Shown here piece by piece: positions 31,456 through 41,001 of a stretch of 43,690 bases of DNA (its first letter is position 1; each line of letters opens with the position of its first letter). The stretch lies in NCBI GenBank assembly GCA_947457095.1, contig CANGUK010000007.1, forward strand, positions 1 through 43,690, given 5' to 3'. Made by a program: the position numbers and the translations under genes. The notes under the pieces are model-generated. The model was not told the origin of the DNA. It saw only the letters and a program-made list of their open reading frames with translations, and searched no databases. The DNA comes from Cyclobacteriaceae bacterium. GTDB taxonomy: Bacteria > Bacteroidota > Bacteroidia > Cytophagales > Cyclobacteriaceae.

Positions 31456-32868
31456 ATGAAAAAGTACAGCCTTATTTTTCTGCTTTCATTCGGCCTGTAT
31501 TGGGATACCTATGCTCAGGCCAAGGAAGAATTCAATGTCCTGTTGATCCATGTAGATGATTTGGGATGGGCGGACATTGGAGTTTTGGGAAGTGATTTTT
31601 ATGAAACCCCTTTTATCGATCGATTGGCCGCTGAGGGGATGCTGTTTAGGCAGTCCTATGCTGCGGCCGCGATTTGCTCCCCCTCCCGAGCGGCCCTGAT
31701 GACGGGCAAATACCCCGCTCGAATGGGGATTACCGATTGGATCTATGCGCGATTCCAAGGAGTAGGTACCACTGGTCTTCCCGGAGAATATGCAGAGAAC
31801 CCAGATCAACCCCTTCGCACCCCAAAAAATCAAGGTTTTCTACCCTTGGAAGAGCTGACCCTAGCCGAGCGAATGAAAGCACAGGGCTACACCACCTACC
31901 ACGTCGGCAAATGGCATCTGGGGGGAGAGGAAAACTATCCCGAGAAACAAGGATTTGATCGCAACTTTGGAGGCAATGACCTGGGTCAGCCCCCAAGCTA
32001 CTTTGATCCATACGAGCCCGCTACCCCTACGCCTTTTTATGCCTTTGATCGGGTGACACCAAGGGATTCCGGCGAGTACTTAACAGATCGAGAAGGGGAT
32101 GAGATTGTGAATTTTCTCCAATCTCAGGCGCAGAAGTTTTTCATCCATTGGGCTCCCTATGCCGTGCATACGCCACTCATGGCTCCGCAAGCCTTAGTCG
32201 ACAAGTACAAGCGTAAAGCAAGCGGAAAACAGAAAAATCCTGTTTATGCCGCGATGGTTGAGAATTTAGATCAAAACGTAGGCAAGGTACTCGCCGAGTT
32301 GGATCGCTTGAAGTTGACCGAAAAGACCTTAGTTATTTTTACCTCAGACAATGGGGGCTTGATGGGTAATCCCACAAATCCCATCACGAATAACGAGCCC
32401 TTACGCTCCCAAAAAGGGTATCCCTACGAAGGAGGAATTCGGGTGCCCACGGTGGTGAAGTGGCCCGGAAAGGTGGCTGCTGGAAAGCAGTCTGAACTTC
32501 CCATCGTGACGCTGGATTGGGCTCCCACGATCTTGGATTACCTGGGATTAAATGCGCAAGAGCAAGGTCTCGATGGACAAAGCTTGGCGGGTGTATTGGC
32601 AGGGGGTGCTTTAGAATCACGGGACCTATTTTGGCATTTTCCTCACTACCGAGGAGCGGATGTAGTACCCTATTCCATCATTCGCTCAGGGGAATACAAG
32701 TTGATCCATTACTTTGATATGCAGCCGGACGAACTCTTTTCTTTGGCGGAGGATCCCTATGAAACCACCAACCTGGCGGCTCAATTTCCAGAGTTAGCTT
32801 CCCAACTTAAATCATCCCTCAAAGCTTGGTGGCTGAAAACAGGGGCCAGAATGCCTCAGAAAAAATAG
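31456..32868 (+). CDS. Secreted sulfatase (Cys type), second of three
   Basis: The start at ATG 31456 (470 residues) puts MKKYSLIFLLSFGLYWDTYAQ at the N terminus as a signal peptide; an ATG at 31435 would mask it. Motifs are IHVDDLGWADIG (metal Asp pair), ICSPSRAALMTG (C74, the formylglycine precursor), HVGKWHLGG and FTSDNGG. The enzyme cleaves sulfate esters outside the cytoplasm. The next sulfatase begins 43 nt downstream, so the two are cotranscribed, and the sortilin-like gene may follow in the same unit. Confidence 0.92.
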   Translation: MKKYSLIFLLSFGLYWDTYAQAKEEFNVLLIHVDDLGWADIGVLGSDFYETPFIDRLAAEGMLFRQSYAAAAICSPSRAALMTGKYPARMGITDWIYARFQGVGTTGLPGEYAENPDQPLRTPKNQGFLPLEELTLAERMKAQGYTTYHVGKWHLGGEENYPEKQGFDRNFGGNDLGQPPSYFDPYEPATPTPFYAFDRVTPRDSGEYLTDREGDEIVNFLQSQAQKFFIHWAPYAVHTPLMAPQALVDKYKRKASGKQKNPVYAAMVENLDQNVGKVLAELDRLKLTEKTLVIFTSDNGGLMGNPTNPITNNEPLRSQKGYPYEGGIRVPTVVKWPGKVAAGKQSELPIVTLDWAPTILDYLGLNAQEQGLDGQSLAGVLAGGALESRDLFWHFPHYRGADVVPYSIIRSGEYKLIHYFDMQPDELFSLAEDPYETTNLAAQFPELASQLKSSLKAWWLKTGARMPQKK

Positions 32869-32911
32869 CGTGAACCCCCACCAATTTAGGTTGGGCTTAG
32901 AAAAAATAGCG

Positions 32912-34468
32912 ATGAAAAAAGGAATGTTAAGTTGTCTAATTTTTACGGGAATTGCCTTCGCTGCACTTGCTCAGGGCAATGGGATTGGACAAAAGGAGCG
33001 CCCCAACATCATTTACATTCTTGCAGACGACCTAGGGTATGGGGAACTCGGGGTGTATGGCCAAGAGAAGATTGAAACCCCAAATATTGATGCCCTGGCA
33101 AAAAGCGGAATGATTTTTACCCAGCACTATTCAGGTGCTCCCGTCTGCGCGCCAGCCAGGTACATGTTGCTGACCGGCACCCACGCAGGCCATGCCTACA
33201 TCAGAGGCAATGATGAATGGAGCGAGCGTGGTGACGTGTGGAATTACCGAGCCACCATTCTGGATTCTACTTTGGAAGGGCAGCGCCCCATCCCCTCATC
33301 GACTGTTTTGCTTCCCAAAAAACTGAAAGAGGTGGGCTACCGCACAGGGATAGTTGGAAAATGGGGATTGGGTGCCCCTCATACGGATGCCATTCCTACA
33401 AAAATGGGATTTGATTTTTTCTTCGGCTACAATTGCCAGCGTCAAGCACATACCTATTACCCAGTTCATCTCTACCACAATGAGCACAGGGTCTATCTCG
33501 AAAATGACACGATTGCACCCTCTACCAAACTTGCGCTAGGGGCAGACCTAGAGGATCCAGAGAGTTACAAAGATTACTCCTTAAAGACCTATGCGCCCGA
33601 TGTGATGTTTGACCAACTCCTGTCCTTTATCGGGGATGAACAAGGGAAGGAAAGCCCATTTTTTCTGTATTGGGCTACTCCTTTGCCACACAACCCCATT
33701 CAAGCGCCGCAGCGCTGGGTCGATTATTATACAGCGAAGTTTGGGAAGGAAGCCCCTTATCTTGGAGAAAAGGGCTATTTCCCCCATCAAAATCCTAGAG
33801 CCGGCTATGCGGCCATGATTTCATATTTGGACGAAAATGTGGGCAAGCTGGTGGCCTACCTCAAAGAAAAAGGTCTGGATAAAAATACACTGATCCTTTT
33901 TAGCTCAGACAATGGCGTGACTTTTACCGGGGGAACGGATGGGGCATTTTTTGAAAGTTCAGGGATTTTTGGAGAGGCCCAAGGTCGAGCCAAGGGCTAT
34001 GTGTATGAAGGAGGAATCCGCGTCCCATTTATCGCCAATTGGCCAACCAAAATAAAGGAGGGTTCACGATCTGAACATCTTTCTGCACAATACGATGTCA
34101 TGGCAACCCTCAGTGAGTTGACTGGATTTGAACTCGAATCGAGTAACGATGGCATCAGTTTTATGCCTACACTACTGGGTCAAGACAAGCAGGAGCAACA
34201 TGAGTTTTTGCTCTGGGTATTTCCTGAATATGGTGGGCAAGTAGCGATTCGATTCGGGGACTGGAAAGTAGTACGCCAGCATCTGAAGGATAAGCAAACT
34301 CCAACCTTGGAGCTTTACAATCTTCGTACTGATCCTCAAGAATTAGTGAATGTGGCAGCTCAGCATCCAGAATTGCTGAGGCAGGCTGCAAAAATATTTG
34401 AGGAGCAACATGAAACTGCCTTCCTCCAAAACTTTCGAATTCCAATTGTGGAAAAAGGATTGTATTGA
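32912..34468 (+). CDS. Secreted sulfatase (Cys type), third of three
   Basis: From ATG 32912 the product has 518 residues with a signal peptide (MKKGMLSCLIFTGIAFAALAQ); the GTG at 32870 would bury it. The metal motif is YILADDLGYGELG. The activation motif reads VCAPARYMLLTG (C79): the CxPxR core is intact, but Ala replaces the usual Ser. GKWGLG, ATPLPHNPIQAP and FSSDNGV follow. It acts on sulfate esters in the periplasm; subfamily and substrate differ from the other two judging by sequence. Confidence 0.9.
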   Translation: MKKGMLSCLIFTGIAFAALAQGNGIGQKERPNIIYILADDLGYGELGVYGQEKIETPNIDALAKSGMIFTQHYSGAPVCAPARYMLLTGTHAGHAYIRGNDEWSERGDVWNYRATILDSTLEGQRPIPSSTVLLPKKLKEVGYRTGIVGKWGLGAPHTDAIPTKMGFDFFFGYNCQRQAHTYYPVHLYHNEHRVYLENDTIAPSTKLALGADLEDPESYKDYSLKTYAPDVMFDQLLSFIGDEQGKESPFFLYWATPLPHNPIQAPQRWVDYYTAKFGKEAPYLGEKGYFPHQNPRAGYAAMISYLDENVGKLVAYLKEKGLDKNTLILFSSDNGVTFTGGTDGAFFESSGIFGEAQGRAKGYVYEGGIRVPFIANWPTKIKEGSRSEHLSAQYDVMATLSELTGFELESSNDGISFMPTLLGQDKQEQHEFLLWVFPEYGGQVAIRFGDWKVVRQHLKDKQTPTLELYNLRTDPQELVNVAAQHPELLRQAAKIFEEQHETAFLQNFRIPIVEKGLY

Positions 34469-34588
34469 ATTCTCAGCTTAAGTCCTTAAAAAGGGCGAAT
34501 TTTCTTAATCAAAACATCCATTTTCTTTTGGATAAAAAGAAGGGAAATGGCTCAAGTATATATTCTACCTATCAGCATGAATCCGCAC

Positions 34589-37210
34589 ATGAACTATTTA
34601 CGCCAAGTAATTAAGCTTTTCCTACTGCTACTTATCTCCATCCCTGCTTTCTCCCAGCAGCCGGCGTCTCCACTGGAGGCTTCCTTTCAAACGTATCGAA
34701 AGATGAAGGCAGAGACGCCCTACAAGTTGGACTGGATCGCTCTCGGCCCCACTGCCAACTCCGCACGAGCCGATGTGGTGCAGGTGGATGTCCAGAATCC
34801 AGGCACCATGTATGTTGGCTTTGGATCGGGGGGATTGTGGAAGACCACCAACAATGGCCTCACCTGGAAATCCATCTTTGAAGAGCAGTCTTCCATAGGT
34901 ATTGGGGATGTGGAATTGGCTCCCTCCAACCCGAATATCATTTACCTGGGAACAGGCGAAAACCTAAAAAAGCCACGAAACTTCACCCTTCCCGGTACGG
35001 GTATGTTCCGCTCCGACGATGCAGGTACTACCTGGAAGTCTATCGGCTTGGAAGATTCCTGGTCCATCGCAGAACTGGAGATTCATCCGACCAATCCAGA
35101 TATAGCTTTTGCATGCGTACTCGGCCACCTCTGGTCAAAGAATAAAAACCGGGGCTTGTACCGCACTACGAATGGAGGAAAAACCTGGGAACAGGTGCTC
35201 TACATCGATGAGCATACCGGGGCCAATGAAATCGTCATTTCACCCACCAATCCTCAAATCATGTATGCCTCCCTTTGGGAAATGAACCCGGGCATCTCTG
35301 GCCAAAATAGTGGTATCTACAGAAGTGTGGATGGGGGCAGCACCTGGATGAAAAGTACGCAAGGCTTGCCTGCTGGCCCCAAAGTGGGCAGGATTGGTTT
35401 GACTGTCTCTGCCACGAATCCGAACAAGGCCTATGCGCTGGTTGACAATCTAAATTACCCACAAGGGCAGTCTGCCGAACTGTATAAAACTACAGATGGA
35501 GGCTTGAGTTGGACCAAAACCCATTCTGGTTCCTTTCCCTTATTTACTACCATCGGCTGGTACTTCACGGATGTGTATGTGAATCCTAAAAACGACGAAG
35601 AAGTATTTGGCTTGGGCATCCGCCTTGCACATAGCCTAGATGGAGGCAAGACGTTTAAGTTTATCGGTGGTGAAGTGACGCGCATCAATCCAAGTTTGGC
35701 GCAAGGACTCCATCTGGATCAAACGGAATTATGGATTAACCCCACCAATCCCAATCACCTGGCGCTAGGGAATGACGGCGGGTTTTACGTGAGCTACGAT
35801 AAAGGATTAACCTGGATGCATTACAATTCCATGCCAACGGGCGAGTTTTACGATATCAGCATTGACCAGGCCGACTACACGATTTATGGGGGCACACAGG
35901 ATGATGCTACGGTATCGGGCCCGCCCAAAGAATTAAATACCCGCTTTCCAGACCCCTGGAAGTATGTATGGATTGATGCCTGGGATGGAGGCGATGGTTG
36001 CGTCACAGCCATTGATCCCGTGGATAAGCACATCATCTACTACAGCCGACAGCATGGCGATGCGATGCGATTGGACAAATCGAAAGACCTTGCTACCTCC
36101 ATTAAGCCCATGCTCCCCAAAGAGATCAAGGATACGCTGGTATTCAATTACATGACCCCCTACTTTTTGTCAAAATACGATCACAAAACCTTGTATCAGG
36201 GTGGAAATTACCTGATGAAAAGTACCGACCGAGGGGATACTTGGCAGGCCATCAGTCCCAACCTGGCTAATTCTTCGGTGAAGGAAAAAAAATCAGTTGC
36301 TGCAGGAACTACTGTAGAATCTCCCCTCGCCAAGGGTCTGCTGTATGTGGGGACCGATCATGGGGCTTTTTGGGTTTCAAAAAATGATGGCACCACCTGG
36401 GAAGAGCATTCCTCAGGAATTGCCTCAAACTACATCCGAAGCATTTCACCCTCCAATCACAAGATCGAACGGGTGTACATGGCCATGACGGGCATCAATT
36501 ACGATGACTTGCATAGTTATGTCTATGTTTCGGAGGATTATGGAAAAAATTGGAAGAGCATTGCTGCTGGCCTTCCAGATGAGCCGGTGAATGTGATCAA
36601 GGAAGATCCTACGAATGAAAACTTGCTGTACCTGGGTACGATGCGGGGGGTGTATGTGTCCCTTGATCGAGGAGCAAGTTGGGACTACCTAGGGGTAAAT
36701 ATGCCTGCCGCAGCGGTAGCCGATCTAGAGATTCACGAAGGATCTCAGGATCTGATTGTTGCTTCCCATGGAAGGGGTATCTATAAAACCAGTCTGAAGC
36801 TTCTCCAGAAGCACCTAACCCAAAAATTACCAAACGACAAAGATTACTTGGCCGAAATCGAACAGGTAAGCAGACCTTGGTTCAATTCCTCGCATGGGAA
36901 TGTGGATTACCGCAGCCTTGAGAAAGTGTCCTTTACCTTCTGGTTGAAGGAGGCGAAGCAGGTCACTCTTTCGGTGCGTGATAGCGCAACCAACGAGGTG
37001 TGGAAGACGGTACTTGACGGTTCGGCAGGGTTCAATCAATTCCGCTGGGATCTGATCGTAGCCAAGCAGGAGAGTGATTCTCCGTATTTTGTACACTACG
37101 ACAAATTTATTGATTCCGGTACCTACACGCTCGTACTATCCACTGCAGATGGAAGCATGAATCAAAAATTTAAGGTGGTCGATGCGATCTCTCCCTACAT
37201 CGAGAATTAG
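34589..37210 (+). CDS. Secreted sortilin/VPS10-like beta-propeller protein (BNR/Asp-box repeats)
   Basis: The start at ATG 34589 gives MNYLRQVIKLFLLLLISIPAFSQ, a signal peptide; ATGs at 34577 and 34547 are also in frame. The 873-residue protein has about eleven Asp-box repeats of the (S/T)xDxGxTW type, such as SDDAGTTWK, TTNGGKTWE, SVDGGSTWM, TTDGGLSWT and STDRGDTWQ, which build large beta-propellers. The C-terminal 150 residues form a beta-sandwich-like tail. Such proteins are glycosidase-like or binding proteins; a glycan role with the sulfatases just upstream is likely but inferred. It overlaps the convergent exporter gene by 4 nt. Confidence 0.85.
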   Translation: MNYLRQVIKLFLLLLISIPAFSQQPASPLEASFQTYRKMKAETPYKLDWIALGPTANSARADVVQVDVQNPGTMYVGFGSGGLWKTTNNGLTWKSIFEEQSSIGIGDVELAPSNPNIIYLGTGENLKKPRNFTLPGTGMFRSDDAGTTWKSIGLEDSWSIAELEIHPTNPDIAFACVLGHLWSKNKNRGLYRTTNGGKTWEQVLYIDEHTGANEIVISPTNPQIMYASLWEMNPGISGQNSGIYRSVDGGSTWMKSTQGLPAGPKVGRIGLTVSATNPNKAYALVDNLNYPQGQSAELYKTTDGGLSWTKTHSGSFPLFTTIGWYFTDVYVNPKNDEEVFGLGIRLAHSLDGGKTFKFIGGEVTRINPSLAQGLHLDQTELWINPTNPNHLALGNDGGFYVSYDKGLTWMHYNSMPTGEFYDISIDQADYTIYGGTQDDATVSGPPKELNTRFPDPWKYVWIDAWDGGDGCVTAIDPVDKHIIYYSRQHGDAMRLDKSKDLATSIKPMLPKEIKDTLVFNYMTPYFLSKYDHKTLYQGGNYLMKSTDRGDTWQAISPNLANSSVKEKKSVAAGTTVESPLAKGLLYVGTDHGAFWVSKNDGTTWEEHSSGIASNYIRSISPSNHKIERVYMAMTGINYDDLHSYVYVSEDYGKNWKSIAAGLPDEPVNVIKEDPTNENLLYLGTMRGVYVSLDRGASWDYLGVNMPAAAVADLEIHEGSQDLIVASHGRGIYKTSLKLLQKHLTQKLPNDKDYLAEIEQVSRPWFNSSHGNVDYRSLEKVSFTFWLKEAKQVTLSVRDSATNEVWKTVLDGSAGFNQFRWDLIVAKQESDSPYFVHYDKFIDSGTYTLVLSTADGSMNQKFKVVDAISPYIEN

Positions 37211-38070
37211 GCTTGCTTCTTTCTGAGTCCCGCTACCAGCATGGTGGCTGAGGTATACAAAATAACTGCGAGGACTACCCATTGCAGGGTTTGTAAGGGC
37301 AGCGATTTGACAATAAACGCCGCGATTAATACCGCAATGGATCCAGGAATCGCCATGGCTAAAGCGGCCTTTCTGTTGTAGGAACCTGTCTTAATAAACT
37401 TCACGGAAGCTGGAGGCATCAGAAAAGCACAGGAGCCCATCATGATGGGAAAAGCAACCGTTGGTGACATCCCTAAGGCAAAAATCAAGGCCATACAAGG
37501 GGCGTACAGGCCTACCCCAGCTGTCATGATGGCGCCCAAAAAGAAATTGACCACCACGGCAAAAACTAATTTGTACCCCGTCAAGCCGATTGCATCGCCA
37601 CCCCCTTGAATCCAGTCCATCATCCGGGCCAGCATAAATCCCGCGGTGATCACCAAGGCAATTCCCATGGTCAGCCTGATTTTCCGTTCCGAAAGTTTGG
37701 ACACAATGCCCGCACCAATCACCGCCCCGACAGCAGCGGATACCAGCATCGAAATCAAGGTTAGCGGATCGACTTCGATGATGGTGATAAAAATAAATGC
37801 CTGCAGTAAGACTGGGATGGTATTGGCAACATTCATTGTCCCTGGGATCAGCTTGTCTTCCGTTTGCCGAGTAAATTTCAATAAGGCTGTTTGTGGAGCA
37901 AAGGCCCCAATGCCCAGCACGTCAAAGAAATTCACGACAAAGCCAATCACCGAAGTTTTGAGCCAGCTTGAATTTTCAAGGTTGGACCGGTTAGCTAGGA
38001 GGTCTTTTACAAACACAAAGCTGAACCAAACGGCCAATGCAATTAAGGAAACCCAAATAAAAATCAGCAT
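37207..38070 (-). CDS. TauE/SafE-family (TSUP) membrane exporter
   Basis: The 287-residue protein has about eight membrane helices in two related halves. GFVVNFFDVLGIGAFAPQTAL opens the first half and VVNFFLGAIMTAGVGLYAPC the second, the paired signature of TSUP proteins, which move sulfite, sulfonates or other organosulfur anions across the inner membrane. Beside three sulfatases, disposal or exchange of sulfur oxyanions is a natural role, though the strand is opposite and the substrate inferred. It lies 45 nt downstream of the L-serine dehydratase gene on the same strand. Confidence 0.85.
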   Translation of the reverse strand: MLIFIWVSLIALAVWFSFVFVKDLLANRSNLENSSWLKTSVIGFVVNFFDVLGIGAFAPQTALLKFTRQTEDKLIPGTMNVANTIPVLLQAFIFITIIEVDPLTLISMLVSAAVGAVIGAGIVSKLSERKIRLTMGIALVITAGFMLARMMDWIQGGGDAIGLTGYKLVFAVVVNFFLGAIMTAGVGLYAPCMALIFALGMSPTVAFPIMMGSCAFLMPPASVKFIKTGSYNRKAALAMAIPGSIAVLIAAFIVKSLPLQTLQWVVLAVILYTSATMLVAGLRKKQA

Positions 38071-38115
38071 AGAAGGAATGGAATTAGTAGCGGATGATTC
38101 AATGTAATGATGGGA

Positions 38116-39705
38116 TTAACAAACCTTAAAAAAGGTCTTAGCGGCTTCTTGCTCTTGTTGATTCAACATCGCCTCAATTTTCTTCGCGGTTTTGGTAATT
38201 GCCAATCCCCCAAGCCCGGTGCAGCGAAGGGTATTCGGGATGGCATCTCCTACCTTTTTCATCGTCTCGACCACTTCATCCAATGGGATCAAATGATTGT
38301 AGTCCGACAAGGCCATGTTGGCACAAGAGATCGCATTGGTGGCAGCCATCACATTCCGATTCAGACAGGGAGCTTCCACGCGGTCGGCAATCATGTCGCA
38401 AATCATACCCAGCGAAGACTGCAAGGCCATAGAGGCAGCTCCTAGGGATTGATCCAAGGTGCCCTTTTTCAATTCTACAATACCGGCTGCTGCCATGCCT
38501 GAGCCCGAGCCGCATTCGGCCATACAGCCACCTACTTCTGCAGCAAAGGTGGCATGCGCGGCAATGAATACCCCGATGATACCGGCTGCCAGCATTGCTT
38601 TCACCGTTTCATCTTCAGGCAAGGAAAGTCCCCTGCTGATGCCAATGAGAGCGCCTGGGAGGGCTCCACAGGAGCCAGCAGTTGGGGCTGCTACCACCAC
38701 GCCCATCGAACTTTTGACCTCCATCATGGCAGAGGTATAGAGGATCACTTGATTTAGAATATCGCCTTCCACCAGCTTTTTGTCCTCTAGCTGCTTTTGA
38801 AATCCAAGGGATTGGGGCCCTAAAATTCGGTCTGCGTACTTCGTTCCCTTCAATCCAAGATCGATGGAGTTTTGCATGATCTGCACAATGCTCCGCATCT
38901 TTTCAAAAACCTCCGCTCTCGAAATATTCCCACGCATGCTTTCATAGTCCACTGCGAGTTCCCAGAGGGCGTGGTTTTTGTCTTGGTTGAAGGATAACAT
39001 TTCCTCGCAGGTAATGAAGGGTACTGTTAGGTCCTTTCGCGACATGACCGGAAGCACTGGGTTGATCTTTTTAATGAAGAGCACTTCCTCCATTCGGAGA
39101 AGCTCCTGACAGAGGTCCTCATTCAAAAAGCTACTTGCCTTGATTTCAATAAAGGTGGATTTGCCCTGACGCACCGCGATTTCATCGCAGGGCATGGACT
39201 TCTCAATAAACTCAGGGATGCTACCTGCCGTCTTTACATAGACAAGCGTCTGGTAAAAATCCCCCGCCATAGAGACCTGGGCACCATCGATTTCAATGAT
39301 TTCAATCATGCCCCCACCGGTAGAAATGGCGGTTACCTCACGGGTTTCTTTCGGATTGGTTAGCGTGAGTTTGTAGGTATTCGGGTGAGTGGCACCTATG
39401 GGATGGATATCGATTTTTATTTGGATGCCAGCCTCTGCAATGGCTTGCAGGTATTCTGGGAGACGCTCTTCGTAGGCTTCCCAACCCAAAAATCCCCCAA
39501 ACAAGCCCATGTCAGAACCTTGTCCCTTGTGTGTGGTGGCGAGGGAGCCGTTGGGGTCAAACTCCACATATACCTCCCTGATATTTCCATCCATCAAATC
39601 TCGGCACATTCGTCCAATTCGAATGGATGCAGCACAATGTGAACTCGAAGGGCCTCGCATGACCGGGCCAATCACATCATTGAAAATGCTTGGGTAGGTT
39701 TTCAT
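38116..39705 (-). CDS. sdaA: L-serine ammonia-lyase, iron-sulfur type, single chain
   Basis: The 529-residue protein combines the beta domain (GPVMRGPSSSHCAA, residues 13-26; GSDMGLFGGFLGW) with the alpha domain. Alpha-domain marks are APTAGSCGALPG (C346), GGCMAECGSGSG (C394, C398) and VEAPCLNRN (C447), the ligands of the 4Fe-4S cluster. The last residue of the protein is Cys (C529), as in family members whose C-terminal Cys reaches back to the cluster. It converts L-serine to pyruvate and ammonia in the cytosol. It may be cotranscribed with the TSUP gene, 45 nt downstream. Confidence 0.93.
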   Translation of the reverse strand: MKTYPSIFNDVIGPVMRGPSSSHCAASIRIGRMCRDLMDGNIREVYVEFDPNGSLATTHKGQGSDMGLFGGFLGWEAYEERLPEYLQAIAEAGIQIKIDIHPIGATHPNTYKLTLTNPKETREVTAISTGGGMIEIIEIDGAQVSMAGDFYQTLVYVKTAGSIPEFIEKSMPCDEIAVRQGKSTFIEIKASSFLNEDLCQELLRMEEVLFIKKINPVLPVMSRKDLTVPFITCEEMLSFNQDKNHALWELAVDYESMRGNISRAEVFEKMRSIVQIMQNSIDLGLKGTKYADRILGPQSLGFQKQLEDKKLVEGDILNQVILYTSAMMEVKSSMGVVVAAPTAGSCGALPGALIGISRGLSLPEDETVKAMLAAGIIGVFIAAHATFAAEVGGCMAECGSGSGMAAAGIVELKKGTLDQSLGAASMALQSSLGMICDMIADRVEAPCLNRNVMAATNAISCANMALSDYNHLIPLDEVVETMKKVGDAIPNTLRCTGLGGLAITKTAKKIEAMLNQQEQEAAKTFFKVC

Positions 39706-39877
39706 AGGGGGTAATAGTTAAGGATTCTTGGATGCAGAATATTTTTAAATATACTGTTTTGTGTAATTAATCCATCCATTCCTGGTTTAGCTAAATGGGG
39801 TCTTGCAGCCGAGGCAAACGTGTCAGCTGTGCAAATTTTTGGAGGCAACACTGCCGGAAACTACTCTCAAAGATTTA

Positions 39878-39906
39878 TTGAATTCGTTTCAATTTTTATA
39901 TTTTTG
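39878..39906 (+). promoter_or_regulatory. Promoter of the DUF3667 gene, near-leaderless
   Basis: TTG (39878-39880) and a perfect -7 TATTTTTG (39899-39906) are separated by 18 nt, close to the Bacteroidota consensus. The ATG of the following gene is at 39912, so transcription would begin within a few nucleotides of the start codon. Confidence 0.55.
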
Positions 39907-39911
39907 AACTG

Positions 39912-40907
39912 ATGAACCAGCAACCCAGTCCTACTTGTCTCAACTGCGAGGAGCCTTTGTTAGGGGACTTTTGTCACTGTTGTGGGCAGCAAAATCTACC
40001 TTTGAAACAGACAATAGGACAACTTTTGCTCGTGTTTTTTGGTGAATTTTTTAATTACGATGGACGATTTCTTCGTTCCATTCGACTCATGCTTTCCCAA
40101 CCTGGAGCGATTACGCTAGCCTACATGGAGGGAAAGCGTACGACCTATGTCAACCCAGTTCGATTTTACCTGTTTACTTCTGCCTTTTATTTCTTAGTGA
40201 TCAATTTTTTGCCCTTGCCTTCCCAAGATCCTTCTTCCAACTTTCCGCTTGCATCCCAGGTGCAGCAATCTTCTTCTGAAGAAGTAGCTCACGGATTTTT
40301 TGACGGGCTGAATGAAGGGTTGGCAGCAGCAGATAGTAGCGACGATGGAACACTAATTCAAACTGATTTTGAAAATTTTCAAGCATTTCAAGCAAATCAG
40401 GCGACCCTTTCCCCAGAACAGCGAGCTTCAGCGCTCGAGCTCCGATTTTTAGAGAAGGTGTATGAGTTGAAGGAAAAATATGGGGACACTACCAGCTTTA
40501 CGAGTGCATTAGGTAAGGAAGTGCTCAAACGATTGCCACAGCTCTTGCTAATTACCCTGCCCTTATTGGCCCTAATTTCCAAATTAGTTTTTTTCAGGAG
40601 AAAGCACTTTTGGTACATCGATCACCTTGTTTTTATTTTATACGAATCTACCAGCCAGTTTTTCTTTCTATTTATCCAATATGGAATAGACTATGTGGCA
40701 CTCAGTACAGAGCAAGGGTGGCTGGAGACCATAGCTCAATTGCTTACACTCGTTTGGATTGGATATTACCTGATTAGCTTCAAGCGATTTTTTGGAAAGA
40801 GCTGGGGCAAGACGCTGCTACTTTTCTCTTGGCTTGGATCTTTGCAAGTACTTCTCCTGCTCGGTGTTTTTATCCTATTTATGGCAGTTTCTTTGTTTAA
40901 TTTGTAG
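39912..40907 (+). CDS. DUF3667 membrane protein with zinc ribbon
   Basis: The 331-residue protein begins with a zinc ribbon (CLNC at 9-12; CHCCGQ at 21-26). The DUF3667 signature LKQTIGQLLLVFFGEFFNYDGRF follows, then LSQPGAITLAYMEGKRTTYVNPVRFYLF and a first membrane helix. The middle is a polar, acidic loop (about 105-200), and three or four membrane helices end the protein. Family members are common in Bacteroidota and uncharacterised. The zinc ribbon requires the start at 39912, which makes the mRNA nearly leaderless. Confidence 0.85.
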   Translation: MNQQPSPTCLNCEEPLLGDFCHCCGQQNLPLKQTIGQLLLVFFGEFFNYDGRFLRSIRLMLSQPGAITLAYMEGKRTTYVNPVRFYLFTSAFYFLVINFLPLPSQDPSSNFPLASQVQQSSSEEVAHGFFDGLNEGLAAADSSDDGTLIQTDFENFQAFQANQATLSPEQRASALELRFLEKVYELKEKYGDTTSFTSALGKEVLKRLPQLLLITLPLLALISKLVFFRRKHFWYIDHLVFILYESTSQFFFLFIQYGIDYVALSTEQGWLETIAQLLTLVWIGYYLISFKRFFGKSWGKTLLLFSWLGSLQVLLLLGVFILFMAVSLFNL

Positions 40908-41001
40908 CCTCATCTGCTTTTGAGTTTGAATTAGCTTTTAAGCTGAATTTAGGTGACTAAGAAAAGCGACTTTAAAAATTCTTCGCCTACACCAATTCCT
41001 C

